From contig NZ_AP018678.1 in the NCBI RefSeq assembly GCF_002218005.2, positions 1,426,001-1,490,000 of the forward strand: DNA of 64,000 bases, read 5' to 3'. The notes beneath the pieces were generated by a model. That model had not been told where the DNA came from. It worked only from the letters and a program-made list of their open reading frames with translations, and made no database searches. Each line of letters begins with the position of its first letter. The stretch's first letter is position 1. The stretch is from Vibrio algivorus (lineage in GTDB: Bacteria > Pseudomonadota > Gammaproteobacteria > Enterobacterales > Vibrionaceae). Shown piece after piece: positions 33,017 to 42,690 of the stretch. The translations under genes were made by a program, and so were the position numbers.

Positions 33017-35359
33017 ATGTACAGCGACATCCAACAATCCACCAAGCCAACACCTATCGACCAGTATCCAAAGTATTGGGCGGAGTGTTTTGGTCCTGCT
33101 CCTTTCCTACCGACCAGTCGAAAAGAAATGGATGCACTTGGCTGGGATAGCTGTGACATTATCATTGTAACGGGCGATGCTTATGTTGATCACCCAAGTT
33201 TTGGGATGGCGATCATAGGTCGATTACTGGAAGCGCAAGGCTTTCGTGTCGGCATTATTGCGCAACCAAAATGGGAGAATAAAAATGATTTCATGAAGCT
33301 AGGTCAACCGAACTTATTTTTCGGCATTACCGCTGGTAACATGGATTCAATGATCAATCGTTATACCTCTGATAAAAAACTTCGTCACGATGACGCCTAC
33401 ACTCCACATAACGAAGGTGGCAAACGCCCTGATCGTGCAACCTTAGTGTACTCACAACGTTGTCGTGAAGCCTATAAAGAAACCCCAATTGTTCTAGGCG
33501 GTATTGAAGCAAGCTTGCGCCGTATCGCGCATTACGATTATTGGTCAGATAAAGTTCGTCGTTCAGTATTATTTGATGCAAAAGCCGACATTCTTCTCTT
33601 TGGTAACGCTGAACGCGCATTGGTTGAAGTGGCGCATCGCCTTGCCAATCAAGAATCAATTAGTGACATGACTAATATCCGTGGCACTGCGGTGAACTTA
33701 CCTGCCGTACCTGAGCATTACACCATTATCGATTCATCACGTATTGAAAAGCCAAGTAAAGCGGTATTCGTACCAATCAATCCGTATGAAGTGGAAAGCA
33801 ACTGTGATACTCAGTCTAAAGATCAGCAAGCGGAAGATGCTCAAAAAGCGCAAGCACAGCCGATTGAAATTCAACCACAGCCGATAAAATTGGATCGAAA
33901 GCCACGTCACGATTCAAAAAGCACTGCGGTTCGTTTACCACCATTTGAAAAATTAAATAACGACCGAATTCTATATGCGCATGCTAGCCGTATTATGCAC
34001 TTAGAAACCAATCCATATTCGGGCCGAGCTTTGATTCAAAAACATGGCGATCGTGAATTATGGGTGAACCAAGCTCCAATCCCCCTTTCAACAGAAGAAA
34101 TGGATTTTGTATTTGGTCTACCGTATGCACGTCGTCCACACCCAATGTATGGCAAGGCAAAAATTCCAGCCTACGACATGATTAAAACTTCGGTAAATAT
34201 CATGCGTGGTTGTTTTGGCGGTTGTTCTTTTTGTTCTATTACCGAGCACGAAGGTCGTATTATTCAAAACCGCTCACAAGAGTCTATTTTGAATGAGATG
34301 GAAGACATTCGAGACAAAGTACCGGGCTTTACTGGCACAATTTCAGATCTCGGTGGCCCGACGGCGAATATGTACCGTTTAGGTTGTTCTGATCCAAAAG
34401 CAGAAGCTAACTGCCGTCGTCCATCTTGTGTGTTCCCTGGTATCTGTAACAAGCTTAATACTGATCATCAGCACACCATTGATTTATACCGCGCTGCACG
34501 TAAAGTGCCGGGCATTAAGAAAGTCATGATCGCATCAGGTGTGCGTTATGACTTAGCGATTGAATCCCCAGAATACGTAAAAGAACTGGTTACTCATCAC
34601 GTTGGTGGCTACTTAAAAATTGCACCGGAACATACTGAAAACGGCCCATTAAATAAAATGATGAAGCCGGGTATGGGGACTTATGACACCTTCAAGCAAA
34701 TGTTTGAAAAATACAGTGCAGAGGCTGGTAAAAAGCAATATTTGATCCCTTATTTTATTTCGGCTCACCCAGGTACCGAAGATGAAGATATGTTGAACTT
34801 AGCACTATGGCTCAAGAGCAATAACTTTGAATGTGATCAGGTACAGAACTTCTACCCATCGCCAATGTGTAATGCGACCTCAATGTATTACTCAGAAACC
34901 AACCCATTGAAACGCGTTAAATACAAACAACGTGAAGATGTGCCGGTGGCTAAAGGTGAACGTCAACGTCGCTTACATAAAGGCTTATTGCGTTATCACG
35001 ATCCAGCTAACTGGCCTATGATCCGTGAAGCCTTGATTAACATGGGTAAAAAGCACTTAATTGGTGATAAGCCAAGCTGTTTAGTACCAGCCGAAGATGC
35101 AGTGGATACCTTAACGCCAGCGCAACGTCGTAAATCAGGCCGTCATGGTGCTAATCGTTTTGCGACTAAACACACGGGTTCTAAAGGACAGCCAGGTTTA
35201 GGTGGTGAGCGCCCTCAAAGCAACGGTAAATCTACAGGTAATAAAAAGCCAACAACGAATAACCGTAAGCCCGCAGGGCAAAGTAAACCAAATCAAGGTA
35301 AAAACACTGGTTTTAAAGGGAAGCCAAAAGGTAAACCTGCTGGGAGTCGCGCGAGATAG
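33017..35359 (+). CDS. ygiQ: YgiQ-family radical SAM protein
   Basis: A 780-residue UPF0313/YgiQ protein. The order is N-terminal YgiQ domain (YWAECFGPAPFLPTSRKEMD), cobalamin-like Rossmann region (LEAQGFRVGIIAQP), then a radical SAM core with CFGGCSFC (Cys399, Cys403, Cys406) binding the 4Fe-4S cluster. The C-terminal 70 residues are a low-complexity Lys/Gly/Asn/Pro tail (NKKPTTNNRKPAG, KGKPKGKPAGSRAR) that would bind nucleic acid or membrane. The start ATG at 33017 follows AGAGG; a TTG at 32990 is less likely. The reaction is not known; the family is conserved and may modify RNA or protein. Confidence 0.92.
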   Translation: MYSDIQQSTKPTPIDQYPKYWAECFGPAPFLPTSRKEMDALGWDSCDIIIVTGDAYVDHPSFGMAIIGRLLEAQGFRVGIIAQPKWENKNDFMKLGQPNLFFGITAGNMDSMINRYTSDKKLRHDDAYTPHNEGGKRPDRATLVYSQRCREAYKETPIVLGGIEASLRRIAHYDYWSDKVRRSVLFDAKADILLFGNAERALVEVAHRLANQESISDMTNIRGTAVNLPAVPEHYTIIDSSRIEKPSKAVFVPINPYEVESNCDTQSKDQQAEDAQKAQAQPIEIQPQPIKLDRKPRHDSKSTAVRLPPFEKLNNDRILYAHASRIMHLETNPYSGRALIQKHGDRELWVNQAPIPLSTEEMDFVFGLPYARRPHPMYGKAKIPAYDMIKTSVNIMRGCFGGCSFCSITEHEGRIIQNRSQESILNEMEDIRDKVPGFTGTISDLGGPTANMYRLGCSDPKAEANCRRPSCVFPGICNKLNTDHQHTIDLYRAARKVPGIKKVMIASGVRYDLAIESPEYVKELVTHHVGGYLKIAPEHTENGPLNKMMKPGMGTYDTFKQMFEKYSAEAGKKQYLIPYFISAHPGTEDEDMLNLALWLKSNNFECDQVQNFYPSPMCNATSMYYSETNPLKRVKYKQREDVPVAKGERQRRLHKGLLRYHDPANWPMIREALINMGKKHLIGDKPSCLVPAEDAVDTLTPAQRRKSGRHGANRFATKHTGSKGQPGLGGERPQSNGKSTGNKKPTTNNRKPAGQSKPNQGKNTGFKGKPKGKPAGSRAR

Positions 35360-35389
35360 TCTTAGAGCGTAACTCGTATTTCGAGCACT

Positions 35390-35460
35390 ACACTTCTCGT
35401 TACTTGAAAAAGCAAAGCGTCGTTCGAGTAACAAGCCACGAGAAACGAAAAACCCACTAA
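35390..35460. repeat. GAGCCACGAGAA-type repeat cluster after ygiQ
   Basis: ACTTCTCGTTACTTGAAAAA, CGTTCGAGTAACAAGCCACG and AGAAACGAAAAACCC make an imperfect inverted arrangement of the same core as at 16391. It begins the 452-bp gene-free block 35360-35811. A related copy at 35638-35674 separates the two 120-bp elements. Confidence 0.6.
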
Positions 35461-35465
35461 ACTGC

Positions 35466-35587
35466 GTCATCCTGAAAAGCGACGAAGAAGCGCAGTTGAG
35501 GATCTCCTACGATACGTTACTCACTCAATTGAGTCTCAACGCGTTGTAAGTAGATTCCTGCTCTCGCTGAGGCTCGGCTGGAATGAC
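35466..35587. repeat. GTCATCCTGA element, copy A (122 bp)
   Basis: It starts GTCATCCTGA and ends GGAATGAC, so the termini GTCAT/ATGAC are inverted. Inside, GAGGATCTCCTACGATACG and CACTCAATTGAGTCTCAACG are shared with copy B at 35682-35801. Non-coding, MITE-like. Confidence 0.7.
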
Positions 35588-35681
35588 ATCATTTTATGCC
35601 GTTCGCGCGATTCGTTTATTGGAAGATCAAGGCACCATTCGAGTGACGAGCCACGAGAAACGAAATGCCCGAGTAACCAGC

Positions 35682-35801
35682 GTCATCCTGAACAAGTGAG
35701 GCACGAACGCGATTCAGGATCTCCTACAATATGTGACTCCCTCAATTGAGTCTCAAGACGCTGTAGGAGATCCCGTATCTTCGCTCGCTGTACTTGATGA
35801 C
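35682..35801. repeat. GTCATCCTGA element, copy B (120 bp)
   Basis: It starts GTCATCCTGA and ends CTTGATGAC. The interior has CAGGATCTCCTACAATATG, CCTCAATTGAGTCTCAAGAC and TGTAGGAGATCCC; the last is the reverse of GGATCTCCTACA, so a stem forms. Its right end touches the ribosome site (AGAGG, 35802-35806) of the next gene. Confidence 0.75.
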
Positions 35802-35811
35802 AGAGGTCAAA

Positions 35812-36702
35812 ATGAAACTAGCCAACACCCCCATCACTCAGCACACTTTCAATGGTCATTCCTTTTATCTTAAGCGGGATGACCTACTTCATCCTGAATT
35901 TTCAGGTAATAAAGCCCGCAAATTTATGGCGCTGCTTGAAGATGATTTCCCCAACGTTACCACTTTAATTGGTTATGGTTCTCCCCAAGCGAATTCATTA
36001 TACAGCCTTGCCGCACTCGCAAAATTAAAAGGCTGGCAACTGGAGTTTTACGTCTCTCATATCCCGAATTGGCTAAAACAAAACCCTACTGGTAATTATC
36101 AGGCCGCATTATCACTAAACGCAAAACTCATTGAAGTAAGCGAGCTTCATCCTAATGACTACATTCAACAAATTCGTCAGCCAGATGAACGATGTTTATT
36201 TGTTGAAGAAGGCGGTAGAAGCCCAATAGCTGAGCGTGGCATCAAGCAGTTAGCTCAAGAGATTATTGATTGGAAAAATTCACAAAACATCAGTAGCTTA
36301 GCGGTTACACTACCCTCTGGCACTGGCACCACCGCGCTGTATTTAACCAAGCATCTCGCGCTGCACAATGTTGAAGTCCTCACTTGTGCCTGCGTCGGCG
36401 GCAAAGATTATTTAACCCTGCAATTTGATAGTTTAAATGAACCTTTGCACCCTGCCATTCTCACGGCAGATGAAAAATCTAAGCACCAATTTGGTAAGTT
36501 ATATGCGCAAGACTACCAAATGTGGCAAGCATTAAAGCAGCAGACCAAGGTTGAGTTCGACCTACTCTACGATCCATACATGTGGCAATGTTTACAATAC
36601 TGGAGAAAAGAAAACCCAAACCAGCCACTACTGTATATTCATCAAGGTGGCCTGCTAGGTAATGTGAGTATGGAAAAGCGTTATCAGCGGAAATTTACCT
36701 AA
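35812..36702 (+). CDS. PLP-dependent ACC deaminase / D-cysteine desulfhydrase-like enzyme
   Basis: A 296-residue fold-type II PLP enzyme. The N-terminal LKRDDLLHPEFSGNKARKF holds the PLP lysine in SGNK (Lys34). The phosphate loop is probably LPSGTGTTALYL. The family includes 1-aminocyclopropane-1-carboxylate deaminase and D-cysteine desulfhydrase (DcyD); vibrio homologues are mostly annotated generically. D-cysteine or another small amino acid is the more likely substrate here, since nothing in the context suggests ethylene-precursor use. Start at 35812 chosen by AGAGG six bases upstream. A repeat copy ends right before this ribosome site. Confidence 0.8.
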   Translation: MKLANTPITQHTFNGHSFYLKRDDLLHPEFSGNKARKFMALLEDDFPNVTTLIGYGSPQANSLYSLAALAKLKGWQLEFYVSHIPNWLKQNPTGNYQAALSLNAKLIEVSELHPNDYIQQIRQPDERCLFVEEGGRSPIAERGIKQLAQEIIDWKNSQNISSLAVTLPSGTGTTALYLTKHLALHNVEVLTCACVGGKDYLTLQFDSLNEPLHPAILTADEKSKHQFGKLYAQDYQMWQALKQQTKVEFDLLYDPYMWQCLQYWRKENPNQPLLYIHQGGLLGNVSMEKRYQRKFT

Positions 36703-36723
36703 CCGCCAAAATCCAAATAATAA

Positions 36724-36765
36724 AAAACCTATGCTCCTCCTTCCAGATTCCGTCATAGGTTTTAA
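36724..36765. terminator. Bidirectional terminator between PLP enzyme and 2OG oxygenase genes
   Basis: AAAACCTATG/CATAGGTTTT perfect 10-bp arms with a 20-base loop, A/T-rich at both ends. It lies between two convergent genes. Confidence 0.75.
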
Positions 36766-36779
36766 AGGCATCTTTTGAG

Positions 36780-37619
36780 TTAAATTAATCCTAACTCTCG
36801 TAAGCGTTCCATTAGATAACTATGAGCTGTATAGCGCTCAGAGAGCACCACATCCGGTTTTGCGTGCAAGAACAATGGTAATGAAATACGAGACTTTTCT
36901 TGACGCTCTCCTGTTGGATTTATCACTCGGTGCGTTGTAGATGGAAAGTAGCCGCCCGATGCTTCTTGCAGCATATCTCCAATATTAATAATTAGATTTC
37001 CGAAATCACAAGGAACATCTAGCCACTCACCCTCTAATGTTTTCACTTGCAGTCCAGGTTCATTCGCCGCAGGTAGAATCGTTAAAAGATTAATATCCTC
37101 GTGTGCTGCAGCACGAATCGCCCCAGGTTCTTCATTACCTGTCATTGGTGGATAATGAAGAATACGTAATAAAGTCTTATCACTGTCTTTAATCATTTCT
37201 GAGAGTGCGATAGAAAACTTCTCTTGTACCTCTTGAGGCGCATACTCTTCTACCCAGCTTAATAATTCTTGAGCAAAAGCATCTGCACGTTGATAGTAAT
37301 CTAAGATTTGCGCTTTTAATTGCTCAGGAATTTGCCCCCAAGGGTAAACATGAAAATATTCTTTAATATCTTTAACGCTATGGCCTTTCGCTGTTTCGGA
37401 AACTGAAGGTGGAAAATAACCGTCTTGTGTGCTGGCATTAAAGTGAAAGTCGTGCTTCTGCTCTGATAAGAAAAACTGTTGCCAATTATCGTAAATTGAC
37501 TCTACTAGTTCCTTAGGAATTGGGTGATTTTTTAATACACCAAAGCCTGTGTCGCGAAGTGACTGAACAAATTGCTCAGCCGCATTGTCAGCAAGATAAT
37601 CAACCGTTTTTAATTTCAT
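36780..37619 (-). CDS. 2-oxoglutarate/Fe(II) dioxygenase, isopenicillin N synthase family
   Basis: A 279-residue cytosolic non-heme iron oxygenase. The facial triad is His173 and Asp175 (AAHEDINLLTIL) with His230 (TTHRVINP), and the co-substrate-binding R-x-S is Arg244-Ser246 (RISLPLF). The N-terminal domain (FVQSLRDTGFGVLKNHPI) is the DIOX_N type. Members oxidise small molecules; the substrate here is unknown, and penicillin synthesis is not implied. It stands downstream of speB on the same strand, but with a terminator between them. Confidence 0.85.
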   Translation of the reverse strand: MKLKTVDYLADNAAEQFVQSLRDTGFGVLKNHPIPKELVESIYDNWQQFFLSEQKHDFHFNASTQDGYFPPSVSETAKGHSVKDIKEYFHVYPWGQIPEQLKAQILDYYQRADAFAQELLSWVEEYAPQEVQEKFSIALSEMIKDSDKTLLRILHYPPMTGNEEPGAIRAAAHEDINLLTILPAANEPGLQVKTLEGEWLDVPCDFGNLIINIGDMLQEASGGYFPSTTHRVINPTGERQEKSRISLPLFLHAKPDVVLSERYTAHSYLMERLRELGLI

Positions 37620-37706
37620 AATTATGTTTTTATTGTCTAAGAAAATATGCGCGAATTGTAGATATCTGCCGACATGAAAGCAAACCTTGAACCAATATTA
37701 TTGCAA

Positions 37707-37740
37707 CAAAAAACGCACAACCATTTCAAGTTGTGCGTTT
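37707..37740 (-). terminator. Rho-independent terminator of speA-speB
   Basis: AAACGCACAA/TTGTGCGTTT stem. On the minus strand it is followed by TTTTGTTGC, just after the speB stop codon. Confidence 0.85.
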
Positions 37741-37772
37741 CATTCATCATCAACCAGCAACAATAAATTTAA

Positions 37773-38714
37773 TTAAGCATTGTCGATCATGCGTTGCTGA
37801 GTCCATAAGTACAACAAATCAAGTGCAATCGTCGCGCCCGCTAACGCCGTAATATCACTTTGATCATACGCCGGCGAAACCTCAACAACATCCATTCCGA
37901 TCAAGTTGATGTCTTGTAAGCTGCGCAGTATTTTCAACACTTTATCCGACGTCATACCTCCACACACAGGTGTGCCAGTTCCCGGTGCAAATGCAGGGTC
38001 TAAGCAATCAATATCAAAGGTCAAATAAACTGGTTTATTACCGACTATCGCTTTAATTTTTTCAACAATATCTGCTGCCGATAAATCGTTCGCTTCCATT
38101 GCATTTATCACATTAAAACCATGACCTTGCTGCTTATATTCGGTGCGAATGCCAATTTGCACCGAATGTTCACGTGAAATCAATCCTTCTTTTGGCGCAT
38201 GATAAAACATAGTGCCATGATCATAGCGACTGCCATTACTGTAAGTATCAGTATGAGCATCGAAATGAATCAATGCCATTTCACCGTACTTCTTCGCATG
38301 CGCTCGCAATAAAGGCAGTGTTATGAAGTGATCGCCACCCAAGCTTAATAAGGTTTTTCCGCTAGCTATGATTTCTGTTGCTGCTGCTTCTAAACGCTGG
38401 GTTAAATCCTCGGCGTCACCACAATCAAAGACTAAATCACCGGCATCGACCACATTAGTTTGTTTAAATAAGTTAAAATTCCACGGAAACTTTTTGCTTT
38501 CCCATGCAAGATTCACTGAAGCACGACGAATTGCATCAGGGCCCATACGTGCGCCAGAACGACCAGAAGTTGCCATATCAAACGGCACACCTAATACCAC
38601 AACATCCGCTTGCGCTTCTACAGGGTTTTGCACCATTGGTCTACGCACAAAACTCATTGAATTTGAGTACAGTGAGTAATCAGGCTTATTAAACAAATCA
38701 TCAAACTTATTCAT
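37773..38714 (-). CDS. speB: Agmatinase SpeB
   Basis: SpeB hydrolyses agmatine to putrescine and urea with a binuclear manganese centre. All six metal ligands are visible: GGDHF (His129), DAHTDT (Asp152, His154, Asp156) and DIDCLD (Asp234, Asp236). The C-terminal metal-site segment DPAFAPGTGTPVCGG is intact. 313 residues is normal (E. coli 306). Its ATG lies 2 bp after the speA stop codon on the same strand, so speA-speB form a tight operon for putrescine synthesis from arginine. Confidence 0.95.
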   Translation of the reverse strand: MNKFDDLFNKPDYSLYSNSMSFVRRPMVQNPVEAQADVVVLGVPFDMATSGRSGARMGPDAIRRASVNLAWESKKFPWNFNLFKQTNVVDAGDLVFDCGDAEDLTQRLEAAATEIIASGKTLLSLGGDHFITLPLLRAHAKKYGEMALIHFDAHTDTYSNGSRYDHGTMFYHAPKEGLISREHSVQIGIRTEYKQQGHGFNVINAMEANDLSAADIVEKIKAIVGNKPVYLTFDIDCLDPAFAPGTGTPVCGGMTSDKVLKILRSLQDINLIGMDVVEVSPAYDQSDITALAGATIALDLLYLWTQQRMIDNA

Positions 38715-38716
38715 TA

Positions 38717-40630
38717 CTAAATATCTTCCAAATAAGTGTAACCAGATAGCCCCTGCTCTAATTCTGCAAGGATCTGTTGTTGCTCACCACTTGCCACACG
38801 AGTCGCTACTAGCTCACGGTAGTTACGACGAATATCATCTACTTCAATGTGCACATAACGCAACATGTCTTCTACCGTATCACCTTCATTGATCGAAACG
38901 ATTTCAGGTTCACCTTGCTCATTGACATTCACCACCACAGAATGGCTATCACCAAACAAGTTATGCATATCACCAAGAATTTCTTGATATGCACCAACGA
39001 GGAAAAAGCCCATTAAATACGGAGTATCTTTATCCCAACGAGGTACTGGCAATGTGGTTTCAATGCCTTGGCCATCAACATATTGATCAATGACACCATC
39101 TGAATCACAAGTAATGTCTAACATTACCGCGCGAGTTTGCTCTACTTGATTCAAATTAGTCAGTGGCATAACAGGAAAAACTTGGTCAATTCCCCATGCA
39201 TCTGGCAGTGATTGAAACAAAGAGAAGTTCACAAAAAACTTATCCGCTAAACGCTCATTCAATTCATCCATAATTGGACGATGAAAGCGGTTGTTATTAC
39301 TCAATTGATTACGTAACTCATAACAAATGCGTAAGCACACTTGCTCTGCCCAAGCACGATGCTGCAAGTTAATCACGCCTGTAGCAAATTGATTATGCGC
39401 TTCAGCTAGGTCGCTTTGAGTATCATTATATATTTCAATTAACGCTCTATCGTCAGTACCTTGAGATAAAATTTCCCAGTTACGCCACATATTATGTAAT
39501 AACGTTGGCGCTTCGGTTTCTGGTTCGAAAATATCTTCTACTTTATAACTCTCCGTACCGATAACATTAGTGATCAACACAGCATGATGCGCAGTTAATG
39601 AGCGGCCAGACTCTGAAATAATCGTTGGCTCTGGTTGGTTATATAACTGACAAATATCACCAATAGTTGAAACGATATTGCGTGCATATTCTGCCAAACC
39701 GTAGTTCATTGAACTGTGTGATTGGCTACGAGTACCATCGTAATCGACTGCCAAACCACCGCCGACATCCATATAATCTAACTGAGCACCGATATCACGT
39801 AGCTCACAATAGAAACGCGCCGCTTCACTCACACCATTGCGTACATCTCGAATATTGGCCATCTGTGAACCAAGATGAAAATGTACAAGTTGTAGCGTAT
39901 CTAATTGATCTTCCGCTTTTAAACGATTAATCACAGTAAGCACTTGGTTAGCAGATAAACCAAATTTCGATTTCTCACCACCGCTTGATTGCCATTTACC
40001 TGCACCTTGCGAAGCTAAGCGAATGCGTAAGCCCATACGAGGTGTTACACCTAATGATTTAGCTTCCGACAGTACCAAATCAAGTTCAGATAATTTCTCT
40101 AAAACGATAAAGACTTTATGACCTAACTTTTCACCAATTAAAGCAAGGCGAATGTACTCACGGTCTTTATAGCCATTACACACAATCACTGAACTGGCTT
40201 GTTGTGCTAAAGCAAGTACAGCTAAAAGTTCAGGCTTACTGCCTGCTTCTAAACCAAGCTGTTTTTGTTCAAGCTCTTTCTGGCTTGCCAATATCTCATC
40301 AACCACTTCTTTTTGTTGGTTAACTTTGATCGGATAAACCAACAAATAACGGTTGCTATAATTGTATTCTTCAATCGCTTGATTAAATGCATCACATACG
40401 TTGTGAACGCGTTGATGTAGAATTTGTGGAAAACGAACCAAAGCTGGCAGCGTCAAATTACGAGCTTCCATTTGCTTCACAATTGCACTCAAAGGTACTT
40501 GAATATGTTCTTGCCCAGGGCGCGGAGAAACCGTCATTTCTCCCGCATCATTAATGCCATAAAAGCCTTGGCTCCAATGACGAACGTTATAGTTGGCACG
40601 AATTTGTTCTAAGTTCAAAGAGTTTTCCAC
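38717..40630 (-). CDS. speA: Biosynthetic arginine decarboxylase SpeA
   Basis: SpeA converts arginine to agmatine using PLP. The 637-residue enzyme has the PLP lysine in YPIKVNQQKEVV (Lys102) in the alanine-racemase-like barrel, the glycine-rich phosphate segment VHFHLGSQMANI and DVGGGLAVDYDGT, and the C-terminal SpeA-specific region with CDSDGVIDQYVDGQG. The length is slightly below that of E. coli SpeA (658), as in other vibrios. First gene of speAB. The 316 bp upstream (40631-40946) hold a short repeat. Confidence 0.95.
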   Translation of the reverse strand: MENSLNLEQIRANYNVRHWSQGFYGINDAGEMTVSPRPGQEHIQVPLSAIVKQMEARNLTLPALVRFPQILHQRVHNVCDAFNQAIEEYNYSNRYLLVYPIKVNQQKEVVDEILASQKELEQKQLGLEAGSKPELLAVLALAQQASSVIVCNGYKDREYIRLALIGEKLGHKVFIVLEKLSELDLVLSEAKSLGVTPRMGLRIRLASQGAGKWQSSGGEKSKFGLSANQVLTVINRLKAEDQLDTLQLVHFHLGSQMANIRDVRNGVSEAARFYCELRDIGAQLDYMDVGGGLAVDYDGTRSQSHSSMNYGLAEYARNIVSTIGDICQLYNQPEPTIISESGRSLTAHHAVLITNVIGTESYKVEDIFEPETEAPTLLHNMWRNWEILSQGTDDRALIEIYNDTQSDLAEAHNQFATGVINLQHRAWAEQVCLRICYELRNQLSNNNRFHRPIMDELNERLADKFFVNFSLFQSLPDAWGIDQVFPVMPLTNLNQVEQTRAVMLDITCDSDGVIDQYVDGQGIETTLPVPRWDKDTPYLMGFFLVGAYQEILGDMHNLFGDSHSVVVNVNEQGEPEIVSINEGDTVEDMLRYVHIEVDDIRRNYRELVATRVASGEQQQILAELEQGLSGYTYLEDI

Positions 40631-40819
40631 ATCATTACCTCACCGGTTACATTGATTTTATTAGTTACATCATAATGTTAGCGAAAGATCTTTTATTAGA
40701 AGCTAACGCTAATTAACGCGCATTAACTTATAAAACGTAAAATGAGTCCAATGAGAAAATTTTGTCGTTATCGCAAGTAAATTGAATGATTTCAGTTAGA
40801 GATAATCATAAAAATAATG

Positions 40820-40879
40820 TATACCCAAGTGACTTCAAGATGCAGAATTCAGAGCTATCATCCAAGTGGTTTAGGTATA
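40820..40879. repeat. 60-bp TATACCC element
   Basis: TATACCCAAGTGACTTCAAG at the left, then GCAGAATTCAGAGCTATCAT and CCAAGTGGTTTAGGTATA; the right terminal repeat is reduced to AGGTATA. It lies in the 316-bp gap between divergent speA and the mscS-like gene. The remainder of that gap is AT-rich without recognised signals. Confidence 0.75.
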
Positions 40880-40946
40880 AGCATGTTGCGTTTGACTACC
40901 AGTCAGTAATAATAGCTGTAATTAACAATATAAAGATGGTTTGCCC

Positions 40947-42617
40947 ATGCGCTATTTTATCCTAATTTTGCTTATCAGCTTTTCAATGCCATCGTTTGCT
41001 CAATCAAACGAAGATACGTTAAGTAAATCTGAAATTAGTCAGATCACATCTACCATGAAAGACTTGGCAGACAGAGCCAAAACCTTAAAAGGTGATCGCT
41101 TAGCTATCGTTCAATTAGAAATTTACAATATGAACGATAGATTACGCCAAGAACTCAGTAATGCGATGGATCGTACTGACCATGATTCAAAATTTTTAAC
41201 TGAGCAAATCCAACTGCAAACCAAATACTACGATTTCTACCTAAAATATGTAGAGAAAAAATTAGACTCTCTACAAGATGATATTGAGCAATCAAGTAAA
41301 GAAGATCGCTTGTTAAAGCAAATTCCTTTAAATGAAATGCGAGTGGTACAAGCGGTATTATATTCCGAGCAATATCAAAACTATGCTTGGTTGGAAACAC
41401 TTGGGGTCAATGTCGATCAAAAGCTCAAGCCATTTAAAGTTCGTTTAAATCAACTTGCTCATTATACTTCTGCTGCATTAAATTATGCGTTAACCCATCG
41501 TAAGCAGCTACAAAGTCAGCTTGATGGGCTACCAGCAGGTCAAGCTGAGCAAATCAATTTAGAACTGTCTTACTTAAGCCGAGACATTAATACCTACAGT
41601 AAAGCATTATCAAATTTAGTTGATACCGCCGACAACCTAGGGATCAACACTGTAGAATTACGACATGAATTATTTGTCGCCACTGGTGATATCACCCATG
41701 ATTTATTAAGTTGGGCCGTACTCAAATCCACTTTTGTGAGTTGGGCAAACCAATTTACTGATTGGATGCTATCGAACAGCCCAAGCATTATTTTCAATGT
41801 GTTCATGTTTGTCTTAATCATGGCAATTGCCAAAATCATTGCTCAATTTATTCATCGAATTTTAAACAAAGCGGTGAAAGCTCCTCACCTCAAACTAAGT
41901 AACCTAATGCAGCAATTTATTATTTCTATGTCCGTGAAATTAATATTTTGCGTTGGTTTATTAATTGCTCTTGCGCAAATCGGCTTAGATTTAACCCCTG
42001 TGATTGCCGGCCTTGGTGTCGCCGGTATCATTATTGGTTTTGCGCTACAAGATACCCTATCAAACTTTGCCTCAGGCATGATGCTACTCATCTACCGCCC
42101 GTTTGATGAAGGTGATTGGATTAATGCGGCTGGTGTAGAAGGAACCGTTAGTAACGTAAGCTTAGTCAACACCACCATACGTACCTTTGATAATGAAGTG
42201 CTATTAGTACCAAACTCAAAAATTTGGATGGAAGTGATCATTAACCGAACTTATGAAAAAGTGCGTCGTGTTGATATGGTATTTGGTATCAGTTATAGCG
42301 ACTCGATTCCACAAGCTGAAAAAATATTTGAAGAGATATTAGCCGCTGATGAACGAGTCTTAAAAACACCAGCGCCAATGATTAAACTCGATAAACTTAA
42401 TGATTCTTCTGTCGATTTTATTGTTCGACCTTGGGTAAGAACCGATGATTATATGGATGTAATGCGCGATTGTACTCGTGAGGTAAAAATGCGCTTTGAT
42501 GCAGAAGGAATCAACATCCCATTCCCACAACGGGATGTACACTTGCACATTAATAATCCTGAGGCACTAGCTACGGTAAAACATACGACTTCAGAGAATA
42601 ACAATCGCGACGCTTAA
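40947..42617 (+). CDS. MscS-family mechanosensitive channel
   Basis: A 556-residue inner-membrane channel that opens on osmotic downshock. It has a signal peptide (MRYFILILLISFSMPSFAQ), a periplasmic helical region (about 20-260, predicted coiled coils), then membrane helices near SIIFNVFMFVLIMAIAKII and SVKLIFCVGLLIALAQIGLD. The pore-helix region GLGVAGIIIGFALQDTLSNF is followed by the beta domain (YRPFDEGDWINAAG) and the C-terminal alpha/beta domain. The extended N-terminus resembles the MscK/YbdG/YjeP-type long members rather than the 286-residue MscS. The ATG at 40947 gives the signal peptide; a TTG two codons upstream is unlikely. A terminator follows. Confidence 0.9.
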   Translation: MRYFILILLISFSMPSFAQSNEDTLSKSEISQITSTMKDLADRAKTLKGDRLAIVQLEIYNMNDRLRQELSNAMDRTDHDSKFLTEQIQLQTKYYDFYLKYVEKKLDSLQDDIEQSSKEDRLLKQIPLNEMRVVQAVLYSEQYQNYAWLETLGVNVDQKLKPFKVRLNQLAHYTSAALNYALTHRKQLQSQLDGLPAGQAEQINLELSYLSRDINTYSKALSNLVDTADNLGINTVELRHELFVATGDITHDLLSWAVLKSTFVSWANQFTDWMLSNSPSIIFNVFMFVLIMAIAKIIAQFIHRILNKAVKAPHLKLSNLMQQFIISMSVKLIFCVGLLIALAQIGLDLTPVIAGLGVAGIIIGFALQDTLSNFASGMMLLIYRPFDEGDWINAAGVEGTVSNVSLVNTTIRTFDNEVLLVPNSKIWMEVIINRTYEKVRRVDMVFGISYSDSIPQAEKIFEEILAADERVLKTPAPMIKLDKLNDSSVDFIVRPWVRTDDYMDVMRDCTREVKMRFDAEGINIPFPQRDVHLHINNPEALATVKHTTSENNNRDA

Positions 42618-42637
42618 ATTATTCAGTAGAAATAAAT

Positions 42638-42680
42638 AGCATTCCTAGAAGCCTTTGGGTCATCAGGAATGCTTTTTTAT
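42638..42680 (+). terminator. Rho-independent terminator of mscS-like gene
   Basis: AGCATTCCT/AGGAATGCT stem, followed by six T residues. Confidence 0.85.
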
Positions 42681-42690
42681 TAAGTTAAGT

